Source: Sideroxydans sp. CL21 (GTDB lineage Bacteria; Pseudomonadota; Gammaproteobacteria; Burkholderiales; Gallionellaceae). From it: DNA of 64,000 nt. Where the stretch lies: positions 2,864,501-2,928,500 of the forward strand of contig NZ_LR699166.1 of the NCBI RefSeq assembly GCF_902459525.1, written 5' to 3'. The first letter of the stretch is position 1. Each line of letters begins with the position of its first letter. Positions 1 through 11,119 of the stretch are shown here, piece after piece. The position numbers and the translations under genes were made by a program. Under the pieces are notes generated by a model. The model did not search any database, was not told the DNA's origin, and saw nothing but the letters and a program-made list of their open reading frames with translations.

Positions 1-905
1 TCCTGGTGGATGCCCGACTCATGCGCAAACGCATTGGCACCGACGATGGCCTTGTTGGGTTGCACCGGATAACCGGTGATGCTGGAAACCAGCTTGGAAG
101 TCGGCACGATCTGGGTGGTATCGATGCGCGTGTCGCAAGTAAAGATGTCGCGGCGCGTCTTAACCGCCATCACCACTTCTTCCAGCGAAGCATTACCCGC
201 ACGTTCGCCCAGACCGTTGATGGTGCATTCCAGCTGGCCTGCGCCATTCATTACTGCAGCCAAGGAATTGGCAGAAGCCATGCCCAGATCATTGTGGCAA
301 TGCGTGGACCAGATGACCTTGCCGCTGTTCGGCACGCGAGCGATCAGCTGCTTGAAGCGCTCGCCCCACAACACGGGAATGCTGTAGCCCACGGTATCCG
401 GCACGTTCAGGGTCGTCGCCCCGGCCTTGATGACTTCGTCGAATATCCGCACCAGAAAATCCATTTCCGAACGCACCGCATCCTCGGCAGAGAATTCGAC
501 ATCGTCGGTGTATTCCAGTGCCAGCTTCACTGCTGTGACCGCATGCTCCACCACCTGGTCCGGTGTCATGCGCAGCTTCTTTTCCATATGGATGGGTGAA
601 GTTGCGATAAATGTGTGGATGCGCCCGCGTTTGGCCGGCTTGATCGCCTCGCCCGCCGCACGCACATCGCGCTCGTTGGCTCTTGCCAGCGAACACACGG
701 TGGAATGCTCGATGACCTTGGCGATGCTGTGGATCGCATCGGCATCGCCGGGGCTGGCGGCCGCAAAGCCAGCTTCGATCACATCCACGCCCAGTTTTTC
801 GAGCTGACGCGCGATGCGCAACTTCTCTTCCTTGGTCATGGATGCGCCGGGGCTCTGCTCGCCGTCGCGCAAAGTTGTGTCGAATATGATTAATTTGTCA
901 GTCAT
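1..905 (-). CDS. leuA: 2-isopropylmalate synthase, N-terminal part (runs off window)
   Basis: First committed enzyme of leucine synthesis: condenses acetyl-CoA with 2-ketoisovalerate in the cytoplasm. The reading frame starts at an ATG at 903–905 behind a GGAGC Shine–Dalgarno and opens with [20 protein letters not shown], the family's N-terminal metal-binding signature (DTTLRDGEQ). About 301 residues are visible, out of roughly 510 usual for the proteobacterial enzyme. The frame stays open to base 1, where it reads ...[11 protein letters not shown], the second metal-binding region (HESGIHQ). The C-terminal leucine-binding regulatory domain lies outside the window. A 245-bp leader with hairpins separates it from slmA. 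Identification is firm. Confidence 0.96.
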   Translation of the reverse strand, partial: MTDKLIIFDTTLRDGEQSPGASMTKEEKLRIARQLEKLGVDVIEAGFAAASPGDADAIHSIAKVIEHSTVCSLARANERDVRAAGEAIKPAKRGRIHTFIATSPIHMEKKLRMTPDQVVEHAVTAVKLALEYTDDVEFSAEDAVRSEMDFLVRIFDEVIKAGATTLNVPDTVGYSIPVLWGERFKQLIARVPNSGKVIWSTHCHNDLGMASANSLAAVMNGAGQLECTINGLGERAGNASLEEVVMAVKTRRDIFTCDTRIDTTQIVPTSKLVSSITGYPVQPNKAIVGANAFAHESGIHQ

Positions 906-1149
906 TTTTTGCTCCATCGCAATTGTTCATCCTCGGTTCACACCAACCGAGCCGCCTGCTTTGATACTTAATGGGGTAGGTAGGATTAATGCGCGACACG
1001 CCTGCGCCCGCAACGAAGGGCTACGCCCCGCCGTGTTACGGGCGCAGCTTCAGCGCCGCCAGCAGGCTGAAGGTGGAATGCGATATGTGGCAAGAGATGT
1101 GCATGTGCAGGAATATAGCGGCTTTTATTTGGGGACGCAACCCAAGAGG
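906..1149 (-). promoter_or_regulatory. leuA leader region with two hairpins
   Basis: No gene is visible between slmA and leuA. Read on the minus strand it contains a strong stem (GCGCCCG/CGGGCGC, about 1007–1052) and a second stem (CTCGGTT/AACCGAG, about 938–957) about 35 bases before the leuA start. The spacing would suit a transcription or translation control device for leuA, but I see no leucine-rich leader peptide. The larger stem could also be the terminator of slmA or an extragenic palindrome. Confidence 0.35.
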
Positions 1150-1737
1150 CTATTTGAACTGAGACCGAAATATGCCCCATTGCTGCGGCCATTGTGCCAT
1201 CGGATCGCGCGTGTAACCGCTCTTGCCAAACTGGTTCCAGCGTCCGACGACATAGCATAGCAGCAGGTTGGCATGAGCACTGATGTCGTCGTCGACAGCC
1301 AGTTTGCCTTGAGTGCTTGCCATGCGCAGCGATTGCTTGAGGGTAGTCTCGATACGATCGAGGAACTGGTTGATGCGTTGTTGCAGGCGCTCATCCTCGT
1401 TCACCAGGGCATCGCCGATCAGCACCCGCGTCATGCCGCGATTCTTCTGGGCAAAGCCCAGCAGCAGACCGAGAATTCCTTCCACCTGCTTCAGCCCGTC
1501 CTGTTCTTCGGTGGCGATCTTGTTTACCAGTCCGAACACGGTCTGCTCGATGAATTCGATCAGCCCCTCGAACATCTGCGCCTTGCTGGCAAAGTGTCGA
1601 TACAGCGCCGCCTCGGACAAACCGAGCCGCGCAGCCAACGCGGCCGTGGTGATCTTCTCGCCCTTGGGCTGTTCCAGCATTTCGGCTACGGTTTGCAATA
1701 TTTGTAGCTTTCTTTCGCCCGGTTGTTTGGTTGCCAT
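1150..1737 (-). CDS. slmA: TetR-family nucleoid occlusion factor SlmA
   Basis: 195-residue TetR-type DNA-binding protein. SlmA binds chromosomal SBS sites and, when DNA-bound, antagonises FtsZ assembly over the nucleoid. An N-terminal helix-turn-helix (about residues 25–55, with LAARLGLSEAALYRHFASKA) is very typical of SlmA, as is the C-terminal end with WNQFGKSGYTRDP. The start is the ATG at 1735–1737, behind AGGGGAGAAAACC; a longer in-frame extension upstream has no ribosome site. In beta- and gammaproteobacteria the gene commonly lies near argB, as here. SlmA is supported by sequence and context, though a generic TetR regulator cannot be wholly excluded. Confidence 0.88.
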   Translation of the reverse strand: MATKQPGERKLQILQTVAEMLEQPKGEKITTAALAARLGLSEAALYRHFASKAQMFEGLIEFIEQTVFGLVNKIATEEQDGLKQVEGILGLLLGFAQKNRGMTRVLIGDALVNEDERLQQRINQFLDRIETTLKQSLRMASTQGKLAVDDDISAHANLLLCYVVGRWNQFGKSGYTRDPMAQWPQQWGIFRSQFK

Positions 1738-1748
1738 GGTTTTCTCCC

Positions 1749-3842
<2,094 letters not shown>

Positions 3843-3851
3843 GGCTATCTC

Positions 3852-4316
3852 CTAATGGTGATGTTCATGCCCTTCGTCACTGGTGGTTTCCAGCGGCTTG
3901 ATCACGGCCAGAACCCTGATAACTGACGTATGTCCGTCTGCGAATTTAACCGTCAGCGCGAATGGCAGTTGGTGACCGGCCCTGAGAGGATTCTTCAGCC
4001 CGATCAGCATCAAGTGGTTACCATCCGCCCCCAACGTCACGGGTGTCTTTGCCGGCAAAGGCAAGGATTCCAGCGCGCGCATCCTCATCATGTTGCCTTC
4101 CATGACCATGCTGTGTATCTCTCCGCTTTGCGCCGACCCGCTCTCCACGCCAATCAGGGTCGCATCCTTTTTGCTGGTGATGGTCAACTGCACTGATGCA
4201 CTGTCCTGCCCCGGGGCGGTAGCGCGCGTCCACGCCTTGGTCACTTTCACTTCGCCAGCATAAGCTTGCGATACAGCGAGCATCGCCAAAACACACGCAC
4301 ACAGAATCTTTTTCAT
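3852..4316 (-). CDS. Periplasmic PCuAC copper chaperone
   Basis: 154 residues with a signal peptide (cleavage after AYA). The PCuAC domain keeps the full copper-ligand pattern: H and M in EIHSMVMEG, downstream Mets in NMMRMR, and HLM in GNHLMLIGLK. A histidine-rich tail (HEHHH) may also bind metal. PCuAC proteins carry Cu(I) in the periplasm, often to the CuA site of cytochrome oxidase or to copper enzymes. Its place after an OprC-like copper receptor suggests one copper uptake and delivery module. First of two paralogues in tandem. Confidence 0.9.
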   Translation of the reverse strand: MKKILCACVLAMLAVSQAYAGEVKVTKAWTRATAPGQDSASVQLTITSKKDATLIGVESGSAQSGEIHSMVMEGNMMRMRALESLPLPAKTPVTLGADGNHLMLIGLKNPLRAGHQLPFALTVKFADGHTSVIRVLAVIKPLETTSDEGHEHHH

Positions 4317-4465
4317 ACTTTACTCCTGGATAAAAGTCGAGGCATACCATTCCAAAAAAGCGGGTTATTCTAGCCTGTTTATACGATTTCGAATTAAAGT
4401 TTTCTTCATCATGCAGATTGAATTCCGCCGACAACACAATGTCTGCTTCGACATGCAAACGACAG

Positions 4466-6655
4466 TTAAAACTTTACCGTCAAGCTCGTATTGAAAGAGC
4501 GCCCCATACCCGGAACAACCGCTCCATAAGCCACCCCGGTTCCCATGGTGGCCCCCTGACCGACATAGGCACCTCCCAACGGATATGCATAGAACTTGTT
4601 CAGCGCATTTTCCAGCCCGATATCCAAGCGTGCCTGCTTCCATTCGTAGCTGCTGTACAAGTTGAGCAAGCCGTAACCGCCGGTTCTCATTTCTTTCCTG
4701 ACAGCTTCGACTTTAGTCTTGGCTGACACCAGTTGCGTCTCGATGCTATTGGTCCAATTTCCAATATGTTGTTCCACGGCCAGTTTCAGGTTCAATGGCA
4801 TGATGTTGTAAAGATTGTCGCCGGTCGTCAGATTCTTGCCGTTTACATAGTTCAATACGCCCATCGCGCTGAAACTGCCGTATTCACTATTTCTTGCCAA
4901 CAATTTGCGTCCCGAGACATCCGCACCGTAGAGTCGGGCGGTCTGGTTGGCCAGGCTGAGATTGACAAACCCATCGGTACGGACTGCGCAAGTCGGGCAT
5001 GCGACCGCATCGATGTAATTCTCCACGCGGGTGTAATAAGGTGAAATTTTCATTTCCCAAGCCTGCTGCATGTCGTCGTGCCAGCTACCCGCCACGCTCA
5101 GCGTATGAGCGATTTCAGGTTTCAGATCCGGATTCCCGACATAGCCGTTGCCATCGCCGAACCAGTTGTTCATGTTCAACACCATGGTGCTTTTGGTCGA
5201 CCATGTGTAGCGCTCATACAGATTCGGCGAACGTGTTTTAGCAGCATAGTCCGCCTCGAAAGTTTGGCTGGTGTCGGGCGTGTAACGGGCCAATGCCGTC
5301 ACATCGATATTGTTGTCAGTGCGCTGGCGATCCAGCGCGTTAAAAGCAGTCGAAGTAGCCAGATAGGTTGCCGTGGTGTTATAGCCCTGAACTGCTCCCG
5401 TATTCATCTTAACCGTTTCGCTGCGAACACCGAACTGACTTGTCAATTGCGGGTTCCAGCGCGCCTCCCATTCTGCAAAAACATCGAAACGATCCCGCTG
5501 GCCGTTGTTGATGTTCCAGAATGTGTTCGGAGACATCCCGCCCGTACCGGACGCCGACCACCAGTCACTCAATCGATAGCGCTGATATTCACTCCCCAGC
5601 CTGAGAATATCGCGTTCGGAAAGATCCACGTCTGCCTTGACCAGGGCACCTGTATTCTTTCCCTTGGTCTCCATTGGCATACCCGGGGCGGTGCCGTAAA
5701 TGAACTGCTTGTCTTCAAGAAAATTCATCCTGTGGTGCGTATCCTCGTTATAGACACGGCCCTCCAAAGCTCCCCATAGATACTGCCCGGTGTAGTGAAG
5801 GTTGGCCTGCTTGCTGTTATTTCCTGTCATGTCCATGCGCTGATTCGGAAAGCCCTGGTAGGGGATTTCCTGCAAGCCCAGTTTCAATTCGAGCAAATGA
5901 TTATCACGGCGCATCGCAATACCGATTGCCTGATTGTCAGACCGGTAGAACGAAGAGCCCACTTCATTACCCGCCAACCAGCCTCTGCCCGTTGCAGCCG
6001 GACCGGCGGCTTTGAAATTCTGAGCCGCCGTGTAATTGTCGGATTTGACCGTTGAGCCGCTGTACATCATGCTCAAACTCTCACTGGCGATCATGGTCGT
6101 GAGATTGGCTCCCCGCGCATTGCCGTTGCTGCGATATAAAACACCGGCCTGGCCCTTGATCAAAGTGCCCTGCCCTTCCCGCGCGAATTCCGGTGCTTGC
6201 GAATTCACCTGTATCGTGCCGCCTATGCTGTCCCCGCCCACGCTGACCGGAGCGATACCGGCATACACTTTGATGTTGCCGACGCTGGACGGATCGATAT
6301 ACGAAAGCGGCGGATTCATGTGGTTCGCACAGGCCGAAATCAGATCCATGCCATCCACTTTGACGCGTACGCGGTCGTCTGCCATGCCGTGTATGACCGG
6401 CAAACTCGATACCCCGCCTGCACCATAGAAGCTGACTCCCGGCTGTCCGTCGAGTAATCTTGCCGTATCGCTGGTATTGGCGCGTTGCAGCAACAGGCTG
6501 CTCTGGTCAAGCGAAGAATTGGTTAATGCAGGCAAAGATTGCAGTTTTTCAGCTTTGACTTCGACTTCCGGCATCGTCTCCGTTTCAGCCGCAAAAGCTC
6601 CGGGAGTGAATGCCAATGCAACGGCAGCCGCGCTCATTTTCAGCTTCAAGATCAT
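4466..6655 (-). CDS. TonB-dependent outer membrane copper receptor (OprC/NosA type)
   Basis: 729-residue outer-membrane receptor: signal peptide (residues 1–22, FAAETETMPE after it), TonB box/plug (about 28–160), 22-strand barrel, and a C-terminal aromatic end (SLTVKF). The plug contains GMADDRVRVKVDGMDLISAC, very close to the TonB-copper family signature. It keeps the CxxxM pair (C109, M113 in CANHM) and an HxM (H308–M310), the type of ligands used by OprC to bind copper. The start is the ATG at 6653–6655 behind GGAGAATTTGCA, giving a proper signal peptide. It is divergent from the RegB-like kinase (124 bp between starts) and followed after 150 bp by two PCuAC genes. Substrate copper is inferred from family and context. 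Confidence 0.9.
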   Translation of the reverse strand: MILKLKMSAAAVALAFTPGAFAAETETMPEVEVKAEKLQSLPALTNSSLDQSSLLLQRANTSDTARLLDGQPGVSFYGAGGVSSLPVIHGMADDRVRVKVDGMDLISACANHMNPPLSYIDPSSVGNIKVYAGIAPVSVGGDSIGGTIQVNSQAPEFAREGQGTLIKGQAGVLYRSNGNARGANLTTMIASESLSMMYSGSTVKSDNYTAAQNFKAAGPAATGRGWLAGNEVGSSFYRSDNQAIGIAMRRDNHLLELKLGLQEIPYQGFPNQRMDMTGNNSKQANLHYTGQYLWGALEGRVYNEDTHHRMNFLEDKQFIYGTAPGMPMETKGKNTGALVKADVDLSERDILRLGSEYQRYRLSDWWSASGTGGMSPNTFWNINNGQRDRFDVFAEWEARWNPQLTSQFGVRSETVKMNTGAVQGYNTTATYLATSTAFNALDRQRTDNNIDVTALARYTPDTSQTFEADYAAKTRSPNLYERYTWSTKSTMVLNMNNWFGDGNGYVGNPDLKPEIAHTLSVAGSWHDDMQQAWEMKISPYYTRVENYIDAVACPTCAVRTDGFVNLSLANQTARLYGADVSGRKLLARNSEYGSFSAMGVLNYVNGKNLTTGDNLYNIMPLNLKLAVEQHIGNWTNSIETQLVSAKTKVEAVRKEMRTGGYGLLNLYSSYEWKQARLDIGLENALNKFYAYPLGGAYVGQGATMGTGVAYGAVVPGMGRSFNTSLTVKF

Positions 6656-6778
6656 TGCAAATTCTCCATAAATTGACTGTGGGTAATGCCGGGCGGATTG
6701 TATGGAAAAGTTTTTGCGATCCCCTGCGGCATATTGCCGCACCCCTTGCGCAGAGCGACTCCGGTAGAATCCGGTCTC

Positions 6779-8113
6779 ATGAATTCCTCACTGCTCGCCT
6801 CCCAGACCGGTCATTCGCATCTGCGCAGGTTGATCCTGTTGCGCTGCGGCGCCATCCTTGCCCAATTGGCAACATTGATCCTGGCGCATCGCTTTCTGAG
6901 TACGGATTTCTCCTGGGCTCCGATGTTGGGTGCAGTGTCACTCCTGGCTTTGGTGAGCGCGCTGACCTGGTGGCGCCTCTCGCTTGATTTTCCGGTAGGC
7001 AATCTGGAGCTGTTTCTGCAATTGAGCGTCGACGTGCTGGTATTGACGGTGCTGCTCTATTACAGCGGCGGCTCGACCAATCCTTTTGTTTCACTCTATC
7101 TGTTGCCGCTGGTGATCGCCGCCGCCACGCTGCCGCGGCGACACACTTGGGGCATGGCCGCGCTGACGCTGGCGTGCTACAGCCTGCTGATGGTGTGGCA
7201 TGTGCCATTGCCCATGGGGCATGCGCAACCCGAGCCCGTGACGATGCAAGGGATGGATCATATGCACCACCAAATGGATACGGCATCGTCCACAGGTTCC
7301 GCCTCTTCTCCGCTGGGAGACGCCTTCAACACGCATGTACTCGGGATGTGGCTGGAATTCGTCATCAGCTCCGTGGTGGTTGCGTATTTCGTCGTGGAAA
7401 TGGCGCGTGCGGTACGCAGCCGCGATGCCCAACTCACCCGCGTTCGAGAAGAGACGTTGCGCAATGAACGCATCGTTGCACTCGGAACACAGGCCGCCGG
7501 AGCAGCGCACGAACTGGGGACGCCGCTTTCCACCATGTCTGTCGTCATCGGCGAAATGCGCCGGGAATGTACCGGGCAGGAACAGCAGGAAAACCTGGTC
7601 ATCCTTGATGAGCAGGTGCGCAGTTGCAAACGCATTCTCGATTCACTGCTCTCCCACGCGCAGGAGACCAGCAGCGAATTGTCGCTGGAGGAATTTATTC
7701 GTAACGTACTCAACGAATGGCAGTTGCTGCGTCCGACCGTGCATTACCGCTTCCACGTAAAAAGCCCCCAGCCATCGCCACGACTGCGAGCCGATCTTGC
7801 ATTGCGATCCGCCCTGCTTAACCTGTTGAACAACGCCGCCGACGCTTCTTCGGAGGAAATGGATATTCTGCTGTTTTGGGATGACGCAAATATCAAGCTG
7901 GAAATACGCGACCAGGGCCCCGGCCTGACTCCGGAAACGGCTGCGCGTGCCGGATCGGCTTTCTTCACCACCAAGCAGGAAGGCCGCGGCCTCGGCCTGT
8001 TCCTTGCCAACGCCACGCTGGAGAGACTGGGCGGCAAAGTGCGCCTGTCCAACCGCGAAGGAGGCGGTGCGACCACCGAGGTGATCTTGCCGCTGCACAG
8101 GATTTCGATATGA
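6779..8113 (+). CDS. RegB/PrrB-type membrane sensor histidine kinase with Met/His-rich loop
   Basis: 444-residue sensor kinase. Six hydrophobic segments precede the kinase core. GGSTNPF (97–103) matches the GGxxNPF quinone-binding signature of RegB/PrrB/ActS. The H box is AAHELGTPL with phospho-acceptor H244. A cysteine 39 residues later (C283 in RSCKRIL) is about where the redox-active RegB cysteine lies. The ATPase domain has LLNNAADAS (N box), DQGPGLT and GRGLGLFLA (G boxes). Unlike ordinary RegB, the loop 146–167 is full of Met and His (MGHA...MQGMDHMHHQM), suggesting metal sensing. The ATG at 6779 is used, and the stop overlaps the regulator start by 4 bp. The divergent copper receptor gene suggests a copper-linked regulon, which is inference. 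Confidence 0.9.
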   Translation: MNSSLLASQTGHSHLRRLILLRCGAILAQLATLILAHRFLSTDFSWAPMLGAVSLLALVSALTWWRLSLDFPVGNLELFLQLSVDVLVLTVLLYYSGGSTNPFVSLYLLPLVIAAATLPRRHTWGMAALTLACYSLLMVWHVPLPMGHAQPEPVTMQGMDHMHHQMDTASSTGSASSPLGDAFNTHVLGMWLEFVISSVVVAYFVVEMARAVRSRDAQLTRVREETLRNERIVALGTQAAGAAHELGTPLSTMSVVIGEMRRECTGQEQQENLVILDEQVRSCKRILDSLLSHAQETSSELSLEEFIRNVLNEWQLLRPTVHYRFHVKSPQPSPRLRADLALRSALLNLLNNAADASSEEMDILLFWDDANIKLEIRDQGPGLTPETAARAGSAFFTTKQEGRGLGLFLANATLERLGGKVRLSNREGGGATTEVILPLHRISI

Positions 8114-8649
8114 GCCAGACCGAGAGACCTTCATTGTTGCTGGTGGACGACGATGCGACATTTCGTACGGTGTTGTCACGCGCACTGGATAAACGCGGTT
8201 TTGCGGTGACCACAGCAGACAGTGTCGAGAAAGCGCTGCCTTTGGCAACGGCCAATCCGCCGGAATACGCCGTGCTGGATTTGAAGATGGATGGCGCTTC
8301 TGGACTGGTTCTGGTGCAGAAGCTGCACGAGCTCGACCCAGCCACGCGCATCGTGATGCTGACCGGTTACGCCAGCATCGCAACCGCTGTGGAAGCGATC
8401 AAACTGGGGGCGACTCAATATCTTTCCAAACCCGCCAATGCCGACGAAATCGTCGCCGCCTTCGGTCACAACGCGCGCACCGACATCCCGCTGGAAGCGC
8501 ATCCTGCAACCGTCGAACGCCTGGAGTGGGAGCATATCCAGCGCGTACTGCACGAAAACGGCGACAATATCTCCGCCACCGCACGCACCCTCAACATGCA
8601 CCGCCGCACTCTGCAGCGAAAACTGTCAAAACGTCCTGCAGGTCTCTAG
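8110..8649 (+). CDS. RegA/PrrA-type response regulator
   Basis: 179 residues: an N-terminal receiver (acidic DDD at 13–15, phospho-acceptor D57 in AVLDLKMDG, T in LTGYAS, K in SKPAN) and a C-terminal Fis-type helix-turn-helix (NISATARTLNMHRRTLQRKL), the RegA/PrrA/ActR layout. Length is normal for the family. Partner of the preceding kinase, coupled by an ATGA overlap. In relatives it controls redox-dependent genes; here its targets are unknown. Confidence 0.92.
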   Translation: MSQTERPSLLLVDDDATFRTVLSRALDKRGFAVTTADSVEKALPLATANPPEYAVLDLKMDGASGLVLVQKLHELDPATRIVMLTGYASIATAVEAIKLGATQYLSKPANADEIVAAFGHNARTDIPLEAHPATVERLEWEHIQRVLHENGDNISATARTLNMHRRTLQRKLSKRPAGL

Positions 8650-8730
8650 CGCCTCCAGTCGCCTTGATATTCGGCGTTCGGGTTAGAATGATCCATAACA
8701 AAGCCGCCCAAAACAATCCGGAAGAAGTGA

Positions 8731-9597
8731 ATGAACGATAAGCGCGTCGATCTGAGAGCGTCCATCCGAAATCTGGACAGCCTGCCGGCCATGCCGCTGG
8801 TGGCTCAAAAGATATTGAGGCTGCCGTTGGATACGCTTGAAGGCGAGAATCAGCTGTTAAGACTGATCGAACAAGACCCTTTGGTATCTGCCCGCATCAT
8901 CGGCCTTGCCAATTCCCCGCTGTTTGGTGCTGCCAATAAAATAACTTCGATCCCCGATTCAGCCATGATGCTCGGTATGAACCGGGTCAAATCCGTTTCG
9001 GTTGGCATTGCCGTGATGTCAACGCTCACACGTCACCCGGCAGGACATATGAATGTGCAGCATCTCTGGCTGCATAGCCTGGGTATCGCGCTGGCGATGT
9101 GTTCTCTGGCACGTGCCATGCCCACCCGCTCCCGTCCGCCGGATGACGAGGTATTCTTCGCCGGTTTGTTGCACGACATCGGTTTCATGGTCCTCAACTA
9201 TATCGATCCGGTACGCAGCGACCTGCTGCAATCCAGATTGGCCGCGACACCAGATCGCCCTGTTCAGGAAGTAGAGGCCGAAGTGATCGGGATCGGGCAC
9301 GGCGAATTGGGTGCGGAATTGGCGCGACATTGGGACCTGCCGGATACGATTATTGCTGTGCTGCGCTATCACCATACCCCTGCCCATGCCGGGGCCAATG
9401 CGGGACAACCCTTTATCTCATTGCTCAATCTGGCGGAAAAACTGCTGCCGGCATTCGGCATTTCCGAACACGTCTCTCCCGATATCAGCGGGCATGATTG
9501 GTCAATTCTGGGTATTGATCCGGCACGTGCAGAAGAACTGGCCGTATCCGTCCGTGAACAGGCGGAACATGCAAAACAGGTTGCCAGCACGTTATAA
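8731..9597 (+). CDS. HDOD domain protein (first of tandem pair)
   Basis: 288 residues, nearly all one HDOD domain, an HD-related fold seen in bacterial signalling proteins. Visible parts: LDSLPAMPLVAQKIL at the start, QDPLVSARIIGLANSPLFGA, the HD-like FFAGLLHDIGF, and a late YHHTP. HDOD proteins usually lack the metal-dependent phosphohydrolase activity of true HD-GYP proteins and act as regulatory scaffolds. No receiver, GGDEF or EAL domain is attached. A homologous gene follows after 25 bp, so this is a tandem duplication. Function is unknown beyond signalling. Confidence 0.88.
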   Translation: MNDKRVDLRASIRNLDSLPAMPLVAQKILRLPLDTLEGENQLLRLIEQDPLVSARIIGLANSPLFGAANKITSIPDSAMMLGMNRVKSVSVGIAVMSTLTRHPAGHMNVQHLWLHSLGIALAMCSLARAMPTRSRPPDDEVFFAGLLHDIGFMVLNYIDPVRSDLLQSRLAATPDRPVQEVEAEVIGIGHGELGAELARHWDLPDTIIAVLRYHHTPAHAGANAGQPFISLLNLAEKLLPAFGISEHVSPDISGHDWSILGIDPARAEELAVSVREQAEHAKQVASTL

Positions 9598-9622
9598 TTC
9601 AAGCCCGACCCGGTACTGCCTT

Positions 9623-10486
9623 ATGAATGCACCCATCGATCTCCGCCAAGCTATTCGCAACCTAAATTCACTGCCCGCATTGCCTGTCATCGCACAGAAG
9701 CTGATGGCACTCAAACTGGATAGCGAAGAGGGTGAAAAGCAGATGATGCTGCTGATCTCGCAAGATCCGATGATCTCGGCGAAAATCATAGGTCTGGCAA
9801 ACTCACCCCTGCTTGGCGCTTCACGCCATATCTCTGCCGTCAAGGATGCCGCCATGCTGCTTGGGCTGAACAGGGTAAAATCGGTCGCCACGGGCATCGC
9901 CGTCATGTCACTGGTGAACAAGCCCATCGGACGTTTCGATCCGCAGGAATTATGGCTGCACAACATGGCGGTCGCCTTTGCCATGCTGCCGGTAGTACGG
10001 GCCATGCCTGCCAGAAAACGCCCGCAGGACGACCAGATATTCCTCGCCGGCATATTGCATGACATCGGCTATCTGGCGCTTGCGCATCTGGACACCCAAC
10101 GCAGCGACGATCTGCATACCCGTTTCGTCATCGAGCCGGACAGGCTTGCCATCGAAGTTGAACGGGAACTCCTGGAAGTGACACACGATGTATTGGGTGC
10201 GGAATTGGCCAAGCACTGGAATCTGCCCGACGATATCGTCGCAGTTCTGCGTTATCACCACACACCGGAATTGGCGGAAGCAACCGAGGGACAACCGCTG
10301 GCGCGTATCGTCAACATCACCGAGAAATTGCTGCCCCAGCTCGGATTGCATGAATACGTTGGTAACTATATCGCTCCGGAAGAATGGGCTGCTCTGGATA
10401 TAGACTCGGATCAAGCCGATGAAATTGCGGAGCAGGTTGTTGAACAAGCCAATCAGGCGGCGCAGTTCGCCAGTTCATTCAGCTGA
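9623..10486 (+). CDS. HDOD domain protein (second of tandem pair)
   Basis: 287 residues, the same architecture as its neighbour and clearly paralogous (LNSLPALPVIAQKLM, QDPMISAKIIGLANSPLLGA, FLAGILHDIGY, YHHTPE). The ATG at 9623 sets the same N-terminus as the first copy; open frame continues upstream but overlaps the first gene and is not needed. It converges on the CZB gene, overlapping its 3' end by 12 bp. Function is unknown, presumably signalling. Confidence 0.87.
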   Translation: MNAPIDLRQAIRNLNSLPALPVIAQKLMALKLDSEEGEKQMMLLISQDPMISAKIIGLANSPLLGASRHISAVKDAAMLLGLNRVKSVATGIAVMSLVNKPIGRFDPQELWLHNMAVAFAMLPVVRAMPARKRPQDDQIFLAGILHDIGYLALAHLDTQRSDDLHTRFVIEPDRLAIEVERELLEVTHDVLGAELAKHWNLPDDIVAVLRYHHTPELAEATEGQPLARIVNITEKLLPQLGLHEYVGNYIAPEEWAALDIDSDQADEIAEQVVEQANQAAQFASSFS

Positions 10487-10933
10487 AATTGCGCAGTTTT
10501 TTTTGATCGACTCGTTCAGTTCAGTGAGCGCAATCAGCAGACGGCGCAACGCCTGGGACAATTCGCTCTTGCGTATCTGTTCGGCAGCGATCCAACTCCC
10601 CGCATGTATCATCGCCAGCACGTCTGCAGCATGGCGATGAAATTCGGCGTGCGCATCCCGTAATCGATTAAAGGAACACAACTCCCCGAAACGTGTCGCG
10701 CCACCGCCCCTCAGCCAGTCTTCCAGTTTGCAGCATTGCCCGAACTCGGCAATGTCTGCTTTGGACTCCGGCAATTCGCCATGTACAAAATCCTTGACCC
10801 GCCCGAAGAACAATACATGCGATTCCGCAACTTCCACGAAATCGATTCCGATCGCCGCGGGATCTTGCGTTTGATCGATCCGATTTGGCAATCTTCCGAT
10901 TTCCTGTCCGACTTTCGTGCTGATGAGTTGCAT
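10475..10933 (-). CDS. CZB (chemoreceptor zinc-binding) domain protein
   Basis: 152 residues, almost only a CZB domain. Likely zinc ligands are H39 (ESHVLFF), C67 or C68 (FGQCCKLEDWLRGGG) and H95/H99 (AHAEFHRHA), the 3-His/1-Cys pattern of the family. CZB domains sense zinc or the oxidant HOCl in chemoreceptors and diguanylate cyclases. Here the domain stands alone, so it may work in trans. The start ATG at 10931–10933 is preferred because AGGGAG lies 6 bases upstream; an in-frame TTG 63 bases further up has no clear ribosome site. Confidence 0.8.
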   Translation of the reverse strand: MQLISTKVGQEIGRLPNRIDQTQDPAAIGIDFVEVAESHVLFFGRVKDFVHGELPESKADIAEFGQCCKLEDWLRGGGATRFGELCSFNRLRDAHAEFHRHAADVLAMIHAGSWIAAEQIRKSELSQALRRLLIALTELNESIKKNCAISAE

Positions 10934-11055
10934 CACAATCTCCCTGTCCGCTCTTTTGAGGTTGGCCTTTGTATCCTCCGCAAGTTTCGAAGACAATATG
11001 CCGTAAGTACTAGACCGTACCTATACCCACCCCAAATCAGCCTATACCTTCGCCA

Positions 11056-11090
11056 GTCCTTCGGCTTCCGAACCCCGTGCTTGCTATAAT
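11056..11090 (+). promoter_or_regulatory. Probable extended -10 promoter for the dac-like operon
   Basis: TTGCTATAAT at 11081–11090 is an extended -10 element (TGC-TATAAT), 29 bases before the start codon. The -35 region about 17 bp upstream is weak, as is common for extended -10 promoters. Confidence 0.5.
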
Positions 11091-11119
11091 CAACACATTA
11101 TTAATCCTTTAACCCCTCC

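Noticed and set aside
906-1149. leu leader peptide or T-box before leuA
   Set aside because: No short frame with consecutive leucine codons and no T-box sequence; only hairpins are visible.
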